Of a stretch of 20,453 nucleotides of DNA, positions 6,762 through 13,596 are shown piece by piece. Numbering within the stretch: position 1 is the first letter of the stretch; the number at the start of each line of letters is the position of its first letter. The notes below the pieces were generated by a model. It ran no database searches. It had not been told where the DNA came from and saw only the letters and a program-made list of their open reading frames with translations. The stretch is from Thermoplasmata archaeon (GTDB lineage Archaea; Thermoplasmatota; Thermoplasmata; SG8-5; JAGLSY01): contig JAGLSY010000116.1 of NCBI GenBank assembly GCA_023135545.1, positions 1 to 20,453 on the forward strand, given 5' to 3'. The translations under genes were made by a program, and so were the position numbers.

Positions 6762-8102
6762 ATGGGTGTATTTTCAACTCCGATGAAACCCATTCGAGCA
6801 TTGATACCTATTTTTATAGTCATAACTTTATTTATATCGCTGGCTTCCGTTACGGTAGCGGAAGATATTACACCCCCGGTTTCCACCCTGACCATCAACC
6901 AGCCCTTGCATAACCAGACAATAGACGGAACAAGCTACAGATATGTCAATGCCAGCACCTCCTTCAATCTCACGGCCGCCGATGCCAATGGGACGATTTC
7001 CGGAATATGGTACAGGGTGTGGAGCGCATCGGACAACTGGACCGACTGGACAAATTACACGGGCAACTTCACGATCGATGCCCTGGCAGACGGCTTCCAT
7101 TACATCGAGTACTTTGCCGGGGACAATTCCAGCAACAACGAATCGATAAACAATCAGACCGTTTTCATCAACAATCGGGCTCCCCGTGCCATACACAGCT
7201 GGCCAATGGAAAATTCTATCAACAACTCCTGGGAGTCAGATATATTCATAGAGTTCAACGAGCCCATGAACAAAACCTCGGTCGAGGATTTTATTTTAAT
7301 AGAGCCAGCAATGGAAATTGACAGCTATTCATGGAGCAATAACGACACGAATGTCTCCATATCGCTGAAAGAAAATATGGAATCCGACACCACCTACACT
7401 GTTATGGTACTGAAAAATGCAACAGATCTGATGGGCCATAACCTGAAAAACAACTTCACCTTTGATTTTACCACATGGACAGATGTCGATGATGATGATA
7501 TTCCAGACTTCCTAGACACAGATAATGATAATGATGGGGTAGAAGATGTGGATGACCCCTTCCCTCTGGACACCACCGAGACCGTAGACACGGATGACGA
7601 TGGAATTGGAGATAATGCGGATGAGGATGATGACAACGACGGGGTGGACGACGACGATGATGCCTTCCCCCTCGACCACAACGAAACAGCCGACTCGGAT
7701 GACGATGGAATTGGCGATAACGCGGATACGGACGACGACAACGATGATGTAATCGATATCCACGACGCTTTCCCCCTTGATTCTTCCGAGCATCTGGACA
7801 CAGATAGAGACGGTGTGGGAAACAATGCAGATACCGATGATGACGGCGATAATGTGACCGACACCGAAGATATATTCCCCCTGGACAAGTCGGAATGGGC
7901 CGATTTTGACGGGGACGGGATTGGCGACAATGCAGACACAGATGACGACGGCGACGGCTTTGTCGACATCATCGACCCCGAGCCGTTGAACGCGGATGTG
8001 GGAAGGCCCGGCAGCGGCATCTACAACCTCTACATGTGGCTGGCTATTATGGTGGCCATGGGGGTGGGTATTGTCATCCTGCTTCTGAAGGGACCTTGGT
8101 AA
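6762..8102 (+). CDS. Membrane-anchored surface protein with Ig-like, Big_5 and TSP3 repeats
   Basis: 446 residues. A signal peptide with core ALIPIFIVITLFISLASVTVA (from ATG 6762 or ATG 6783; the latter gives MKPIRALIP, also a good signal start) leads into an Ig-like domain (about 35-145), a Big_5/SbsA-type Ig domain (about 146-238, containing FIEFNEPMNKTSVEDF and the terminal FDFTTW), five 35-residue Asp-rich Ca-binding repeats (241-415) and a C-terminal membrane helix (about 424-443) ending in KGPW, with almost no cytosolic tail. The many Asn-x-Ser/Thr sites fit an N-glycosylated exterior. It looks like a short paralogue of the C-terminal half of the protein ending at 2748, without the beta-helix and acidic tail. 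Role: probable cell-surface structural or adhesion protein; no partner is evident. Confidence 0.88.
   Translation: MGVFSTPMKPIRALIPIFIVITLFISLASVTVAEDITPPVSTLTINQPLHNQTIDGTSYRYVNASTSFNLTAADANGTISGIWYRVWSASDNWTDWTNYTGNFTIDALADGFHYIEYFAGDNSSNNESINNQTVFINNRAPRAIHSWPMENSINNSWESDIFIEFNEPMNKTSVEDFILIEPAMEIDSYSWSNNDTNVSISLKENMESDTTYTVMVLKNATDLMGHNLKNNFTFDFTTWTDVDDDDIPDFLDTDNDNDGVEDVDDPFPLDTTETVDTDDDGIGDNADEDDDNDGVDDDDDAFPLDHNETADSDDDGIGDNADTDDDNDDVIDIHDAFPLDSSEHLDTDRDGVGNNADTDDDGDNVTDTEDIFPLDKSEWADFDGDGIGDNADTDDDGDGFVDIIDPEPLNADVGRPGSGIYNLYMWLAIMVAMGVGIVILLLKGPW
7482..8006 (+). repeat. Five 35-residue thrombospondin type 3-like Ca-binding repeats
   Basis: Units start at 7482, 7587, 7692, 7797 and 7902 (105 bp each). 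The consensus is DxDDDGIGDNADxDDDNDGVxDxxDAFPLDxxE. Periodicity is exact with no indels. The array matches, in unit length and wording, the three-unit array at 2155-2469. Confidence 0.9.
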
Positions 8103-8122
8103 CAATCTTAAGCAAAAACCCA

Positions 8123-8133
8123 CCTTATTATAG
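8123..8133 (+). promoter_or_regulatory. Putative TATA box for the aminotransferase-serA-DUF1015 operon
   Basis: CCTTATTATAG is centred near 8129 and predicts a transcript start near 8155, leaving the GGTGAT ribosome-binding site (8174-8179) inside the leader. A second AT core at 8145-8154 would start the transcript within that site, so I prefer the first. Confidence 0.45.
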
Positions 8134-8182
8134 TTTCTAAAAACCTTTATTATGCCATTGTTGATTCACCCTCGGTGATATA

Positions 8183-9259
8183 TTGTCACATAAGAGGTTG
8201 TTCATACCAGGACCCACCGAAGCGGTCCCGGAAGTGCTAGGCCAGCAGACACAGTGGCTCATCGGCCACAGGAGCAAGGATTACACCGCGCTGTACACAG
8301 GTATCATAGATAAGCTCCATCAGTATTTTGAGACCCGGCAGCATGCCACGGTGCTCACGGCATCGGGCACGATCTGGATGGATATCACGGCCCGCAACAT
8401 GGTGCGGAAAAAGGCACTGGCCGGGGTTTGCGGCGCTTTTTCCCAGCGGATGGCGAACACAATTCGGGATTCCGGAAAGGAGGTCACGCCCCTGGAGGTC
8501 GAGTGGGGCAAGGCCATCAAACCGGAGATGGTTCTGGAGGAACTGGCCAAGGATGATTATGATACCGTCGCGGTGGTGCACAATGAGACATCCACCGGGG
8601 TTCGGAACCCCATCGGCGAGATTGGGGCGGCCATCAAGAAAGAGTATCCGGATGTCATGTTCGTGGTGGACGCGGTCTCATCGGCCGGGGGCGACCATCT
8701 GGTTCCCGAGAATCTCAACACAGACATCATATTCGCCTCGACGCAAAAGTGTTTTGCACTGCCGCCAGGATTGTCAATAGCCTTTTACTCTGACGAAGCG
8801 GTCGAAAGGGCCAGAAGCGTTCCTGGCCGTGGATTTTATACAGACCTCATAGCGATCCACGATTACTATGGCAAGAAACAGCAGAACCCGACCACGCCCA
8901 ATATTTCATTGATGTACGCGCTCACATACCAGCTTGACAGGATGCTGGCCGAGGGCGCGCAGGCACGCCACCAGAGGCATGAGGCCATGGCGCAATACAC
9001 GAGGAACTGGGCCGCCAAGGATATGGAGATGTTCGCCGAGCCGGGGTATGAATCCATCACGGTTTCGACCATCGCCAACACCCAGGGACGGGACATCGCC
9101 GGGCTGAATGGAGAACTGGCCAAGCGCGGATACCAGATTGCCAACGGCTACGGGGCCAAGTTGAAGGAGAAGACATTCAGGATAGGCCACATGGGCGAGT
9201 GGACACTAGACGATGTAAAATCGCTGCTTTGGCACATCGATGAGATATGGAGGCGGTAA
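8183..9259 (+). CDS. Class V PLP-dependent aminotransferase (likely phosphoserine / serine-type)
   Basis: 358 residues. Fold-type I, class V aminotransferase of the alanine-glyoxylate/serine-pyruvate/phosphoserine group: N-terminal FIPGPTE, phosphate-cup TASGT (59-63), Asp163 in VVDAVSSAGG for the PLP nitrogen, and Schiff-base Lys189 in STQKCFALPPG. Immediately followed by serA, it most simply converts 3-phosphohydroxypyruvate to O-phosphoserine with glutamate, as inferred for similar aminotransferase-serA pairs elsewhere. A serine-pyruvate or serine-glyoxylate role cannot be excluded. The start is TTG: there is an in-frame TGA at 8162 and no ATG or GTG between, and GGTGAT (8174-8179) lies 3 nt before the TTG. 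Its last codons are echoed 60 nt downstream in a direct repeat. Confidence 0.92.
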   Translation: MSHKRLFIPGPTEAVPEVLGQQTQWLIGHRSKDYTALYTGIIDKLHQYFETRQHATVLTASGTIWMDITARNMVRKKALAGVCGAFSQRMANTIRDSGKEVTPLEVEWGKAIKPEMVLEELAKDDYDTVAVVHNETSTGVRNPIGEIGAAIKKEYPDVMFVVDAVSSAGGDHLVPENLNTDIIFASTQKCFALPPGLSIAFYSDEAVERARSVPGRGFYTDLIAIHDYYGKKQQNPTTPNISLMYALTYQLDRMLAEGAQARHQRHEAMAQYTRNWAAKDMEMFAEPGYESITVSTIANTQGRDIAGLNGELAKRGYQIANGYGAKLKEKTFRIGHMGEWTLDDVKSLLWHIDEIWRR

Positions 9260-9318
9260 AAGATGTGCGGAGTGATAAATATGCAAAAATGTCACATAGA
9301 TGAGATATGGGGGCGATA
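9233..9318 (+). repeat. Direct repeat pair, 26 nt with a 60-nt period, at the aminotransferase/serA junction
   Basis: Copy 1 (9233-9258) encodes the last residues HIDEIWRR and the T-A of the stop; copy 2 (9293-9318) differs at 3 of 26 positions and encodes HIDEIWGR in the same frame. Each copy contains a purine-rich Shine-Dalgarno-like core (GGAGGCGGT, GGGGGCGAT). The spacing is exactly 60 nt, a multiple of three, and the flanking bases are only weakly similar, suggesting an old, partly decayed tandem duplication. Confidence 0.8.
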
Positions 9319-9319
9319 G
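9263..9319 (+). CDS. Possible 18-codon leader/coupling ORF before serA
   Basis: ATG 9263 opens a short frame, MCGVINMQKCHIDEIWGR, stopping at TAG 9317-9319, one nucleotide before the serA GTG at 9321. A GGAGG (9249-9253) within the last aminotransferase codons sits 9 nt upstream. Its C-terminal half is the duplicated aminotransferase tail. It could be a translated relay that couples the two genes, or simply spacer DNA from a duplication; nothing proves it is expressed. Confidence 0.25.
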   Translation: MCGVINMQKCHIDEIWGR

Positions 9320-9320
9320 T

Positions 9321-10223
9321 GTGAAAGTCATAGTATCGGACAAGCTGGCCATGGAGGGCGTGCAGAAGTTGAAGGACGGTGGATTCGAGGTCGTGGAGGC
9401 CTGGGACGAACCCAAGGACCGCCTGCCCGAACTTATCGCGGACTGCGACGCCATCGTCATCAGGAGTGCGACCAAGGCCACCAAGGAACTCATTGACGCG
9501 GGGCCAAAACTCAAGGTAATCGGAAGGGCCGGCATAGGCCTGGACAATGTGGATTTGGAGCATGCCAAGGCCAGGGGAATCGTGGTCGTGAACACGCCGG
9601 CCGCGACGACCGCCTCGGTTGCCGAACTTACCATGACCCTCATGCTGGCCAGTGTCCGTGATGTTGTTCGCGGAACAACGGGCATCAAGGATGGAAAATG
9701 GGAGAAGAAGCATTTGAAGGGCAACGAGCTCTTCGAAAAGACGTTGGGCGTCATTGGAATCGGGCGCATCGGAACCGGTGTGGCGGAGAGGGCCCAGGCC
9801 TTCGGAATGAAGATACTGGCCTATGACCCGTATGCCCAGAGCGATAAATTTCAAAATGTCGATCTGGAAACACTTATCAGGCAGAGCGATTTCATAACAC
9901 TTCATTTACCTCTAACACCAGAAACAAAGCACATGATCTCCACAAGCCAGTTCGCCATGATGAAGGATGGAGTTACCATTCTCAACGTGGCACGCGGGGG
10001 CACTATCGACGAGGATGCCCTTTTCGAGGCCATGACCTCCGGCAAGGTGGCCAAGGCCGCGCTGGATGTATTCGAAGTGGAGCCGCCAGTAGATAATAAA
10101 TTACTTCCACTGCCAGGGCTTATATGCACGCCCCATATAGGGGCTCAGACCCATGAAGGCCAGCTCCGCGCCGGAATCCAGGTTGCCGAGAGAGTCATGG
10201 AAGAACTGGGCAAGTTAAATTAG
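9321..10223 (+). CDS. serA: D-3-phosphoglycerate dehydrogenase, short form
   Basis: 300 residues from GTG 9321. Oxidises 3-phosphoglycerate to 3-phosphohydroxypyruvate with NAD, the first step of the phosphorylated serine pathway; cytosolic. The family N-terminus KVIVSDKLA follows the GTG directly, and GGGGGCGAT just upstream provides the ribosome-binding site; the in-frame ATG at 9300 would add seven atypical residues. The Rossmann motif GIGRIG is 146-151, with Asp169 in AYDPYA favouring NAD; catalytic Arg225 (NVARGG), Glu254 (FEVEPP) and His272 (TPHIGA) have the spacing expected for D-2-hydroxyacid dehydrogenases. There is no C-terminal ACT or intervening regulatory domain, so serine feedback by the usual ACT mechanism is not expected. 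Confidence 0.94.
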   Translation: MKVIVSDKLAMEGVQKLKDGGFEVVEAWDEPKDRLPELIADCDAIVIRSATKATKELIDAGPKLKVIGRAGIGLDNVDLEHAKARGIVVVNTPAATTASVAELTMTLMLASVRDVVRGTTGIKDGKWEKKHLKGNELFEKTLGVIGIGRIGTGVAERAQAFGMKILAYDPYAQSDKFQNVDLETLIRQSDFITLHLPLTPETKHMISTSQFAMMKDGVTILNVARGGTIDEDALFEAMTSGKVAKAALDVFEVEPPVDNKLLPLPGLICTPHIGAQTHEGQLRAGIQVAERVMEELGKLN

Positions 10224-10261
10224 ATAATATCTGGAAAATTCAGAGATAGAATGGTGATGAT

Positions 10262-11500
10262 ATGGTCATGGTAAGAGCTTTCAGGGGATTGAGGCCGATG
10301 AAAGAGCATGCCGAGATGGTGGCGTCACCGCCCTACGACGTGCTGGATTCCAATGAGGCCAGGGAGATCGTCAAGGCAAACCCCATGAGCTTTCTGAGAG
10401 TCATAAAACCAGAAGTCGGCCTGGATGAAGATGTGGACCTGTACAGCGAGCCGGTCTACGATAAGGGGGCCAGTAATCTCAAGCAGCTTATCGATGACGG
10501 CATCATGGTACAGGACGAAAAACCGATGTACTACTTCTACCGCCAGGTTATGGGCGACCATTCCCAGGTCGGGCTGGTGGCCACGGTTTCGGCCGAGGAT
10601 TACGAGAACAACCTCATCAAAAGACATGAATTCACCAAGCCGGACAAGGAAACGGACCGCGTGCGCCACATCATGACGCAGAAGGCCCAGTGCGGGCCAG
10701 TCTTCCTGACATATCCGGATGTCGAGGTGCTCAACAACATCCAGAAGGATCATTGCCTGGCAAACGAGCCCTTTGCCGATTTCGTGTCAGATGATGGCAT
10801 AAGGCACGTATTCTGGCTGGTCTGTGACCAGAACATAGTCGGGATGATTAAATCCGTTTTCGAGGCCGTGCCATGCTTGTATGTGGCCGATGGCCATCAC
10901 CGGAGCGCGGCAGGTACCGTCGTCGCCCGGAATCTGAGGAAGGAAAACCCGGACCACACCGGAAAGGAGGAGTACAACTTCTTCCTGGCCGTCATATTCC
11001 CGGAGAGCAACATGAAGATACTGGCCTACAACCGGGCCGTGGAGGACCTCAACGCTCTGTCCAAAGAAGAGTTCCTGGTCAGGGTAAGTGAGAAATTCCA
11101 GGTGAGCCAGCATGCAGGGAAGGAGCCGAAGCACAACCACAGCTACTCAATGTACCTGGACGGAGAATGGTTCGGTCTGGAACCCGAGGAGGGAACATAC
11201 CCGGCCGACGACCCTGTCAAAAGCCTGGATGCCAGCATACTGCAGGAGAACCTGCTCGCACCCATCCTCGGAATCGAGGACCCAAGGACCAGTCAGCGCA
11301 TAAAGTTCATAGGCGGTATCAGAGGAACAGAGGAACTGGAGATGCTTGTGGATTCCGGGAAGTTCCAGGTCGCCTTCTCAATGTATCCAACCAGTATCGA
11401 GGAACTTATGAAGGTGGCTGATAGCGGCAATGTCATGCCTCCGAAATCGACCTGGTTCGAGCCGAAGTTGAGAAGCGGGCTTGTTGTGCATCTTATCTAG
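10262..11500 (+). CDS. DUF1015 family protein (ParB/SerK-like DGHHR motif)
   Basis: 412 residues, full family length. Recognised as DUF1015 by the N-terminal ASPPYDVL (21-28), the central KRHEFTKPDKETDRVRH (120-136) and the LYVADGHHRSAA motif (207-218). DGHHR (210-214) resembles the nucleotide-handling motif of the ParB/sulfiredoxin-like superfamily that includes the archaeal serine kinase SerK. No signal peptide or membrane helix. It is third in line behind the aminotransferase and serA, 38 nt after serA, with GGTGAT (10253-10258) placed 3 nt before ATG 10262 as in the first gene. A role in serine/O-phosphoserine metabolism, possibly as a kinase for free serine, follows from context and motif; I recall reports of such activity for related proteins but cannot verify them here. 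Confidence 0.88.
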   Translation: MVMVRAFRGLRPMKEHAEMVASPPYDVLDSNEAREIVKANPMSFLRVIKPEVGLDEDVDLYSEPVYDKGASNLKQLIDDGIMVQDEKPMYYFYRQVMGDHSQVGLVATVSAEDYENNLIKRHEFTKPDKETDRVRHIMTQKAQCGPVFLTYPDVEVLNNIQKDHCLANEPFADFVSDDGIRHVFWLVCDQNIVGMIKSVFEAVPCLYVADGHHRSAAGTVVARNLRKENPDHTGKEEYNFFLAVIFPESNMKILAYNRAVEDLNALSKEEFLVRVSEKFQVSQHAGKEPKHNHSYSMYLDGEWFGLEPEEGTYPADDPVKSLDASILQENLLAPILGIEDPRTSQRIKFIGGIRGTEELEMLVDSGKFQVAFSMYPTSIEELMKVADSGNVMPPKSTWFEPKLRSGLVVHLI

Positions 11501-11516
11501 AATCAGGCACATCCCA

Positions 11517-11524
11517 TTATATAC
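11517..11524 (+). promoter_or_regulatory. Putative TATA box for the cis-prenyltransferase gene
   Basis: TTATATAC lies 30-37 nt before ATG 11554 and predicts a very short leader. The GAGG at 11546-11549 is the likely ribosome-binding site. It suggests this gene has its own promoter even though it follows the serine operon by only 53 nt. Confidence 0.5.
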
Positions 11525-11553
11525 CAAATTGGCATTAGGAAAAGCGAGGTTTT

Positions 11554-12336
11554 ATGGCACAGAAGATAAGCGGCCTGATTGCTGATAGGGCCTATTCCGA
11601 ATATGAAAAGCGTCTTATCAAGGAGGTCCAGAACGGAAAGCCGCCCGGTCATGTGGCCATCATCATGGATGGAAACCGCAGATTTGCAAAGGAACTGGGA
11701 CTCGAAACAACCGACGGGCACATGAAGGGCCGGGGCAAGCTGGAAGAAGTTTTAAACTGGTGCCTGGAAACCAATGTGAGAATCCTCACGGTGTATGCTT
11801 TTTCCACAGAGAACCTCATGCGCGATTCCGAGGAGGTTGCAGAGCTGATGCGCATCTTCGAGGAGAGTTTTTACAAGGTTGCTGGAGACGACAGGATCTA
11901 CGAGAATAAAATTAAAATCAGAGTTCTGGGAGATACCGACCTTCTCCCGGAAAAGGTGCAGAAGGCCATTAACCACGCTGAGGAAAAGACCAAGGACCAC
12001 GACCAGTACTTCTTCAACCTGGCCATCATGTACGGTGGGCGGCAGGAGATAATCATGGCCATCAGGAAGATCGCAGAGAGCGTGAAATCCGGAGAACTGG
12101 CCCCCTCCGACATAGACGAGAAGATATTTGCCAATTATCTTTACACGGCCGACCTTCCGGACCCCGACCTGGTGCTCAGGACCTCGGGTGAGGAAAGGAT
12201 ATCCAACTTCCTTTTGTGGCAGTTGGCCTATTCGGAATTGTACTTCATGGATGTGTACTGGCCCGGGTTTAGAAAGATTGATTTTCTCAGAGCCATCAGG
12301 GAGTACCAGCGTAGGGCCAGGAGATATGGAAAATAG
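11554..12336 (+). CDS. uppS: Cis-prenyltransferase (polyprenyl/undecaprenyl diphosphate synthase family)
   Basis: 260 residues. Adds isopentenyl diphosphate units in cis to an allylic primer. In archaea the product is the dolichol-type carrier for protein N-glycosylation. Motifs in order: HVAIIMDGNRRFA (33-45) with catalytic Asp39; GHMKGRGKLEEV (55-66); LTVYAFSTENLMR (79-90); and the C-terminal LRTSGEERISNFLLWQLAYS (208-227) with the Arg/Ser residues that bind diphosphate, then ELYFMDVYWPGFRKIDF. An N-terminal extension of about 30 residues precedes the core. GAGG (11546-11549) lies 4 nt before the ATG. It would supply lipid carrier for the many sequons in the neighbouring surface proteins. 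Product length cannot be read reliably from sequence. Confidence 0.95.
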   Translation: MAQKISGLIADRAYSEYEKRLIKEVQNGKPPGHVAIIMDGNRRFAKELGLETTDGHMKGRGKLEEVLNWCLETNVRILTVYAFSTENLMRDSEEVAELMRIFEESFYKVAGDDRIYENKIKIRVLGDTDLLPEKVQKAINHAEEKTKDHDQYFFNLAIMYGGRQEIIMAIRKIAESVKSGELAPSDIDEKIFANYLYTADLPDPDLVLRTSGEERISNFLLWQLAYSELYFMDVYWPGFRKIDFLRAIREYQRRARRYGK

Positions 12337-12344
12337 ACGAGCGA

Positions 12345-12429
12345 GCAGGTCTAATTTAACTGAATAGGCAGGTCAAAGATTCAAAGCATCCGCTATTTCT
12401 CTTTAAAATATTAACAACAGAGCAGGCCT
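12345..12429 (+). repeat. Two copies of a GAGCAGGYCTAA motif downstream of the cis-prenyltransferase
   Basis: GAGCAGGTCTAA (12345-12356) and GAGCAGGCCTAA (12420-12431) lie 75 nt apart. A third related copy, GAGCAGGCCTGC on the minus strand, occurs near 5828-5839, also shortly after a gene end. It may be a dispersed intergenic motif; three short copies are weak evidence. Confidence 0.35.
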
Positions 12430-12470
12430 AACAAAATGTCAGTGATTGAATTCTGAAATATTCAAAAGGT

Positions 12471-12572
12471 AGACTGCCGTAAGCCCATCAATAATCAAGC
12501 AAATAAACGCAGAGAACTTATCTCTGTGAGTTGGGGCTTATGGCCCATGGAATGTGAACATTCAGGCCGTCT
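12471..12572. other. Intergenic segment with nested inverted repeats (possible structured RNA)
   Basis: Four pairings nest without conflict: AGACTGCC 12471-12478 with GGCCGTCT 12565-12572 (one mismatch), TAAGCCC 12480-12486 with GGGCTTA 12534-12540, CAGAGA 12510-12515 with TCTCTG 12521-12526 (5-nt loop), and GAATG 12550-12554 with CATTC 12559-12563 (4-nt loop). The layout is a closed multi-branch junction. It lies between two convergent genes, so it could be their shared 3' end, a bidirectional terminator or a small RNA of either strand. I could not match it to a known RNA class. Confidence 0.35.
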
Positions 12573-12584
12573 AGGTCTGATTGT

Positions 12585-13268
12585 TTACACGGTATAGGCC
12601 TCGCCCTTCTCGTAGTTCTTGTCCAGATGTTCCAGGATAATATTCCTGTCCCTTCTAAGGTGGGACTCGTACCAGACCCTGACGATATCGGCCAGTATGG
12701 CGTGTATCTTGTCTATGTCAGACGCACTCACGGTGGTCTCGTAGGCGATGAACTCGCCGTAGGTCCTCTTCCATCCGGAGTACTTGTAGTAATGCTCGCC
12801 CTCGCAGAATTCGAAGGCCAGGCGGATGTACTGCTTCTCGTCCTGCTTGTAGTACCTGAGCTTGAGGGTATCGCCAACCCTGTTGTGGCTCTGGGTCTTG
12901 TCGGCGATCTGGATGAGATTGACATCTGCATAATCGAAGTTGTCCTTCAGGTTCCAGTCAAATGGAAATTCCTTGAACTGGGCAAAGGCATTGTACACCG
13001 GGTCGATGGCGAAGTGGATGTTTATCTTCTTGAATCTAAGAACTATGTTCCAGAAATCTCCGACGAGGATGCGGTTCATATCCTCCTTCTTGGAGCTTGC
13101 GTCCTCGCCTATTCCCAGTGCCATTTCGGTCTTCTTGTCCAGCTCTGCATCAAGGTCCGTGAACCAGTCCTTCTTGGATACGGTCTTGGGCTTGGCCTTT
13201 GGTTTGGCCTTGGCCGGAGCTTTTTTCACCGTACTTTTGCTTGCGCTTTTTCCCTTCTTGGCAGCCAT
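12585..13268 (-). CDS. Unknown protein with Lys/Ala/Pro-rich N-terminal tail
   Basis: 227 residues from ATG 13268, which has GTGAT just upstream on the minus strand; a GTG at 13277 would add three residues. Residues 1-33 are a low-complexity basic tail (MAAKKGKSASKSTVKKAPAK and onward) like the disordered tails of histone H1 or some bacterial nucleoid proteins. The rest (about 34-227) is a folded, aromatic-rich domain with alternating strands, for example FWNIVLRFKKINIHFAIDP, TLKLRYYKQDEKQYIRLAFEF and GEHYYKYSGW, then a helical end, HAILADIVRVWYESHLRRDR. No signal peptide, membrane helix or known catalytic motif. The tail could bind nucleic acid or acidic partners; that is only inference. Convergent with the cis-prenyltransferase. 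Confidence 0.82.
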   Translation of the reverse strand: MAAKKGKSASKSTVKKAPAKAKPKAKPKTVSKKDWFTDLDAELDKKTEMALGIGEDASSKKEDMNRILVGDFWNIVLRFKKINIHFAIDPVYNAFAQFKEFPFDWNLKDNFDYADVNLIQIADKTQSHNRVGDTLKLRYYKQDEKQYIRLAFEFCEGEHYYKYSGWKRTYGEFIAYETTVSASDIDKIHAILADIVRVWYESHLRRDRNIILEHLDKNYEKGEAYTV

Positions 13269-13303
13269 AACAATCACTCTTGACTGCTGTATCTGTTTCG
13301 CCC

Positions 13304-13313
13304 ATATAAAAGT
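13304..13313 (-). promoter_or_regulatory. Putative TATA box for the basic-tailed protein gene
   Basis: The minus strand reads ACTTTTATAT, centred about 40 nt before ATG 13268, which predicts a leader of about 13 nt carrying the GTGAT site. Confidence 0.5.
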
Positions 13314-13529
13314 TTTCTAGTTCGGATAGAGGAGTTAGGAGGGGGTATCGTCCGATATTTGTACCGAACTGTATTCAAATGCTAAAGAACAATTTACATA
13401 TCGTGGATTCGAGTGAAGATCGTTGGATTATCCAGCATGATTTTTTCTGTGTGGGTTTCACTGCACAATAATATTCTGACAGGCACAGGGACAATCAATC
13501 AAACATATAAACATTAATTAGTGGCAAGG

Positions 13530-13538
13530 TTTTTATAG
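13530..13538 (+). promoter_or_regulatory. Putative TATA box for the Ras-like GTPase gene
   Basis: TTTTTATAG with an upstream AAGG is centred near 13534. It predicts a transcript start near 13560 and a 37-nt leader containing GGTGA (13588-13592). Confidence 0.55.
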
Positions 13539-13596
13539 ATTTTCACCATTCAGAGACCACTTGTTCAAACTTAACAATAATAAAGTGGGTGAATTG

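Larger units (their letters stand above)
13269..13596. other. 328-nt intergenic region between two divergent genes
   Basis: No coding frame with supporting features is visible. It holds a TATA-like box for each flanking gene, at 13304-13313 (minus) and 13530-13538 (plus). The middle (about 13320-13500) contains only a short imperfect palindrome (TATCGTCCGATA, 13347-13358), with no clear RNA gene. Confidence 0.6.

Noticed and set aside
9177..9905. 242-codon minus-strand frame across the aminotransferase/serA junction
   Set aside because: It overlaps two confident genes and encodes no recognisable motif.
12431..12465. C/D-box-like elements (GTGATTG and CTGAA) that might mark a guide RNA
   Set aside because: The boxes are imperfect and too close together to leave room for a guide segment.
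12627..13283. 218-codon open frame on the plus strand opposite the basic-tailed protein
   Set aside because: The minus-strand frame has a promoter, a ribosome-binding site and a credible folded domain. The plus frame is Val/Leu-rich without domain features and contains the reverse of the lysine tail.
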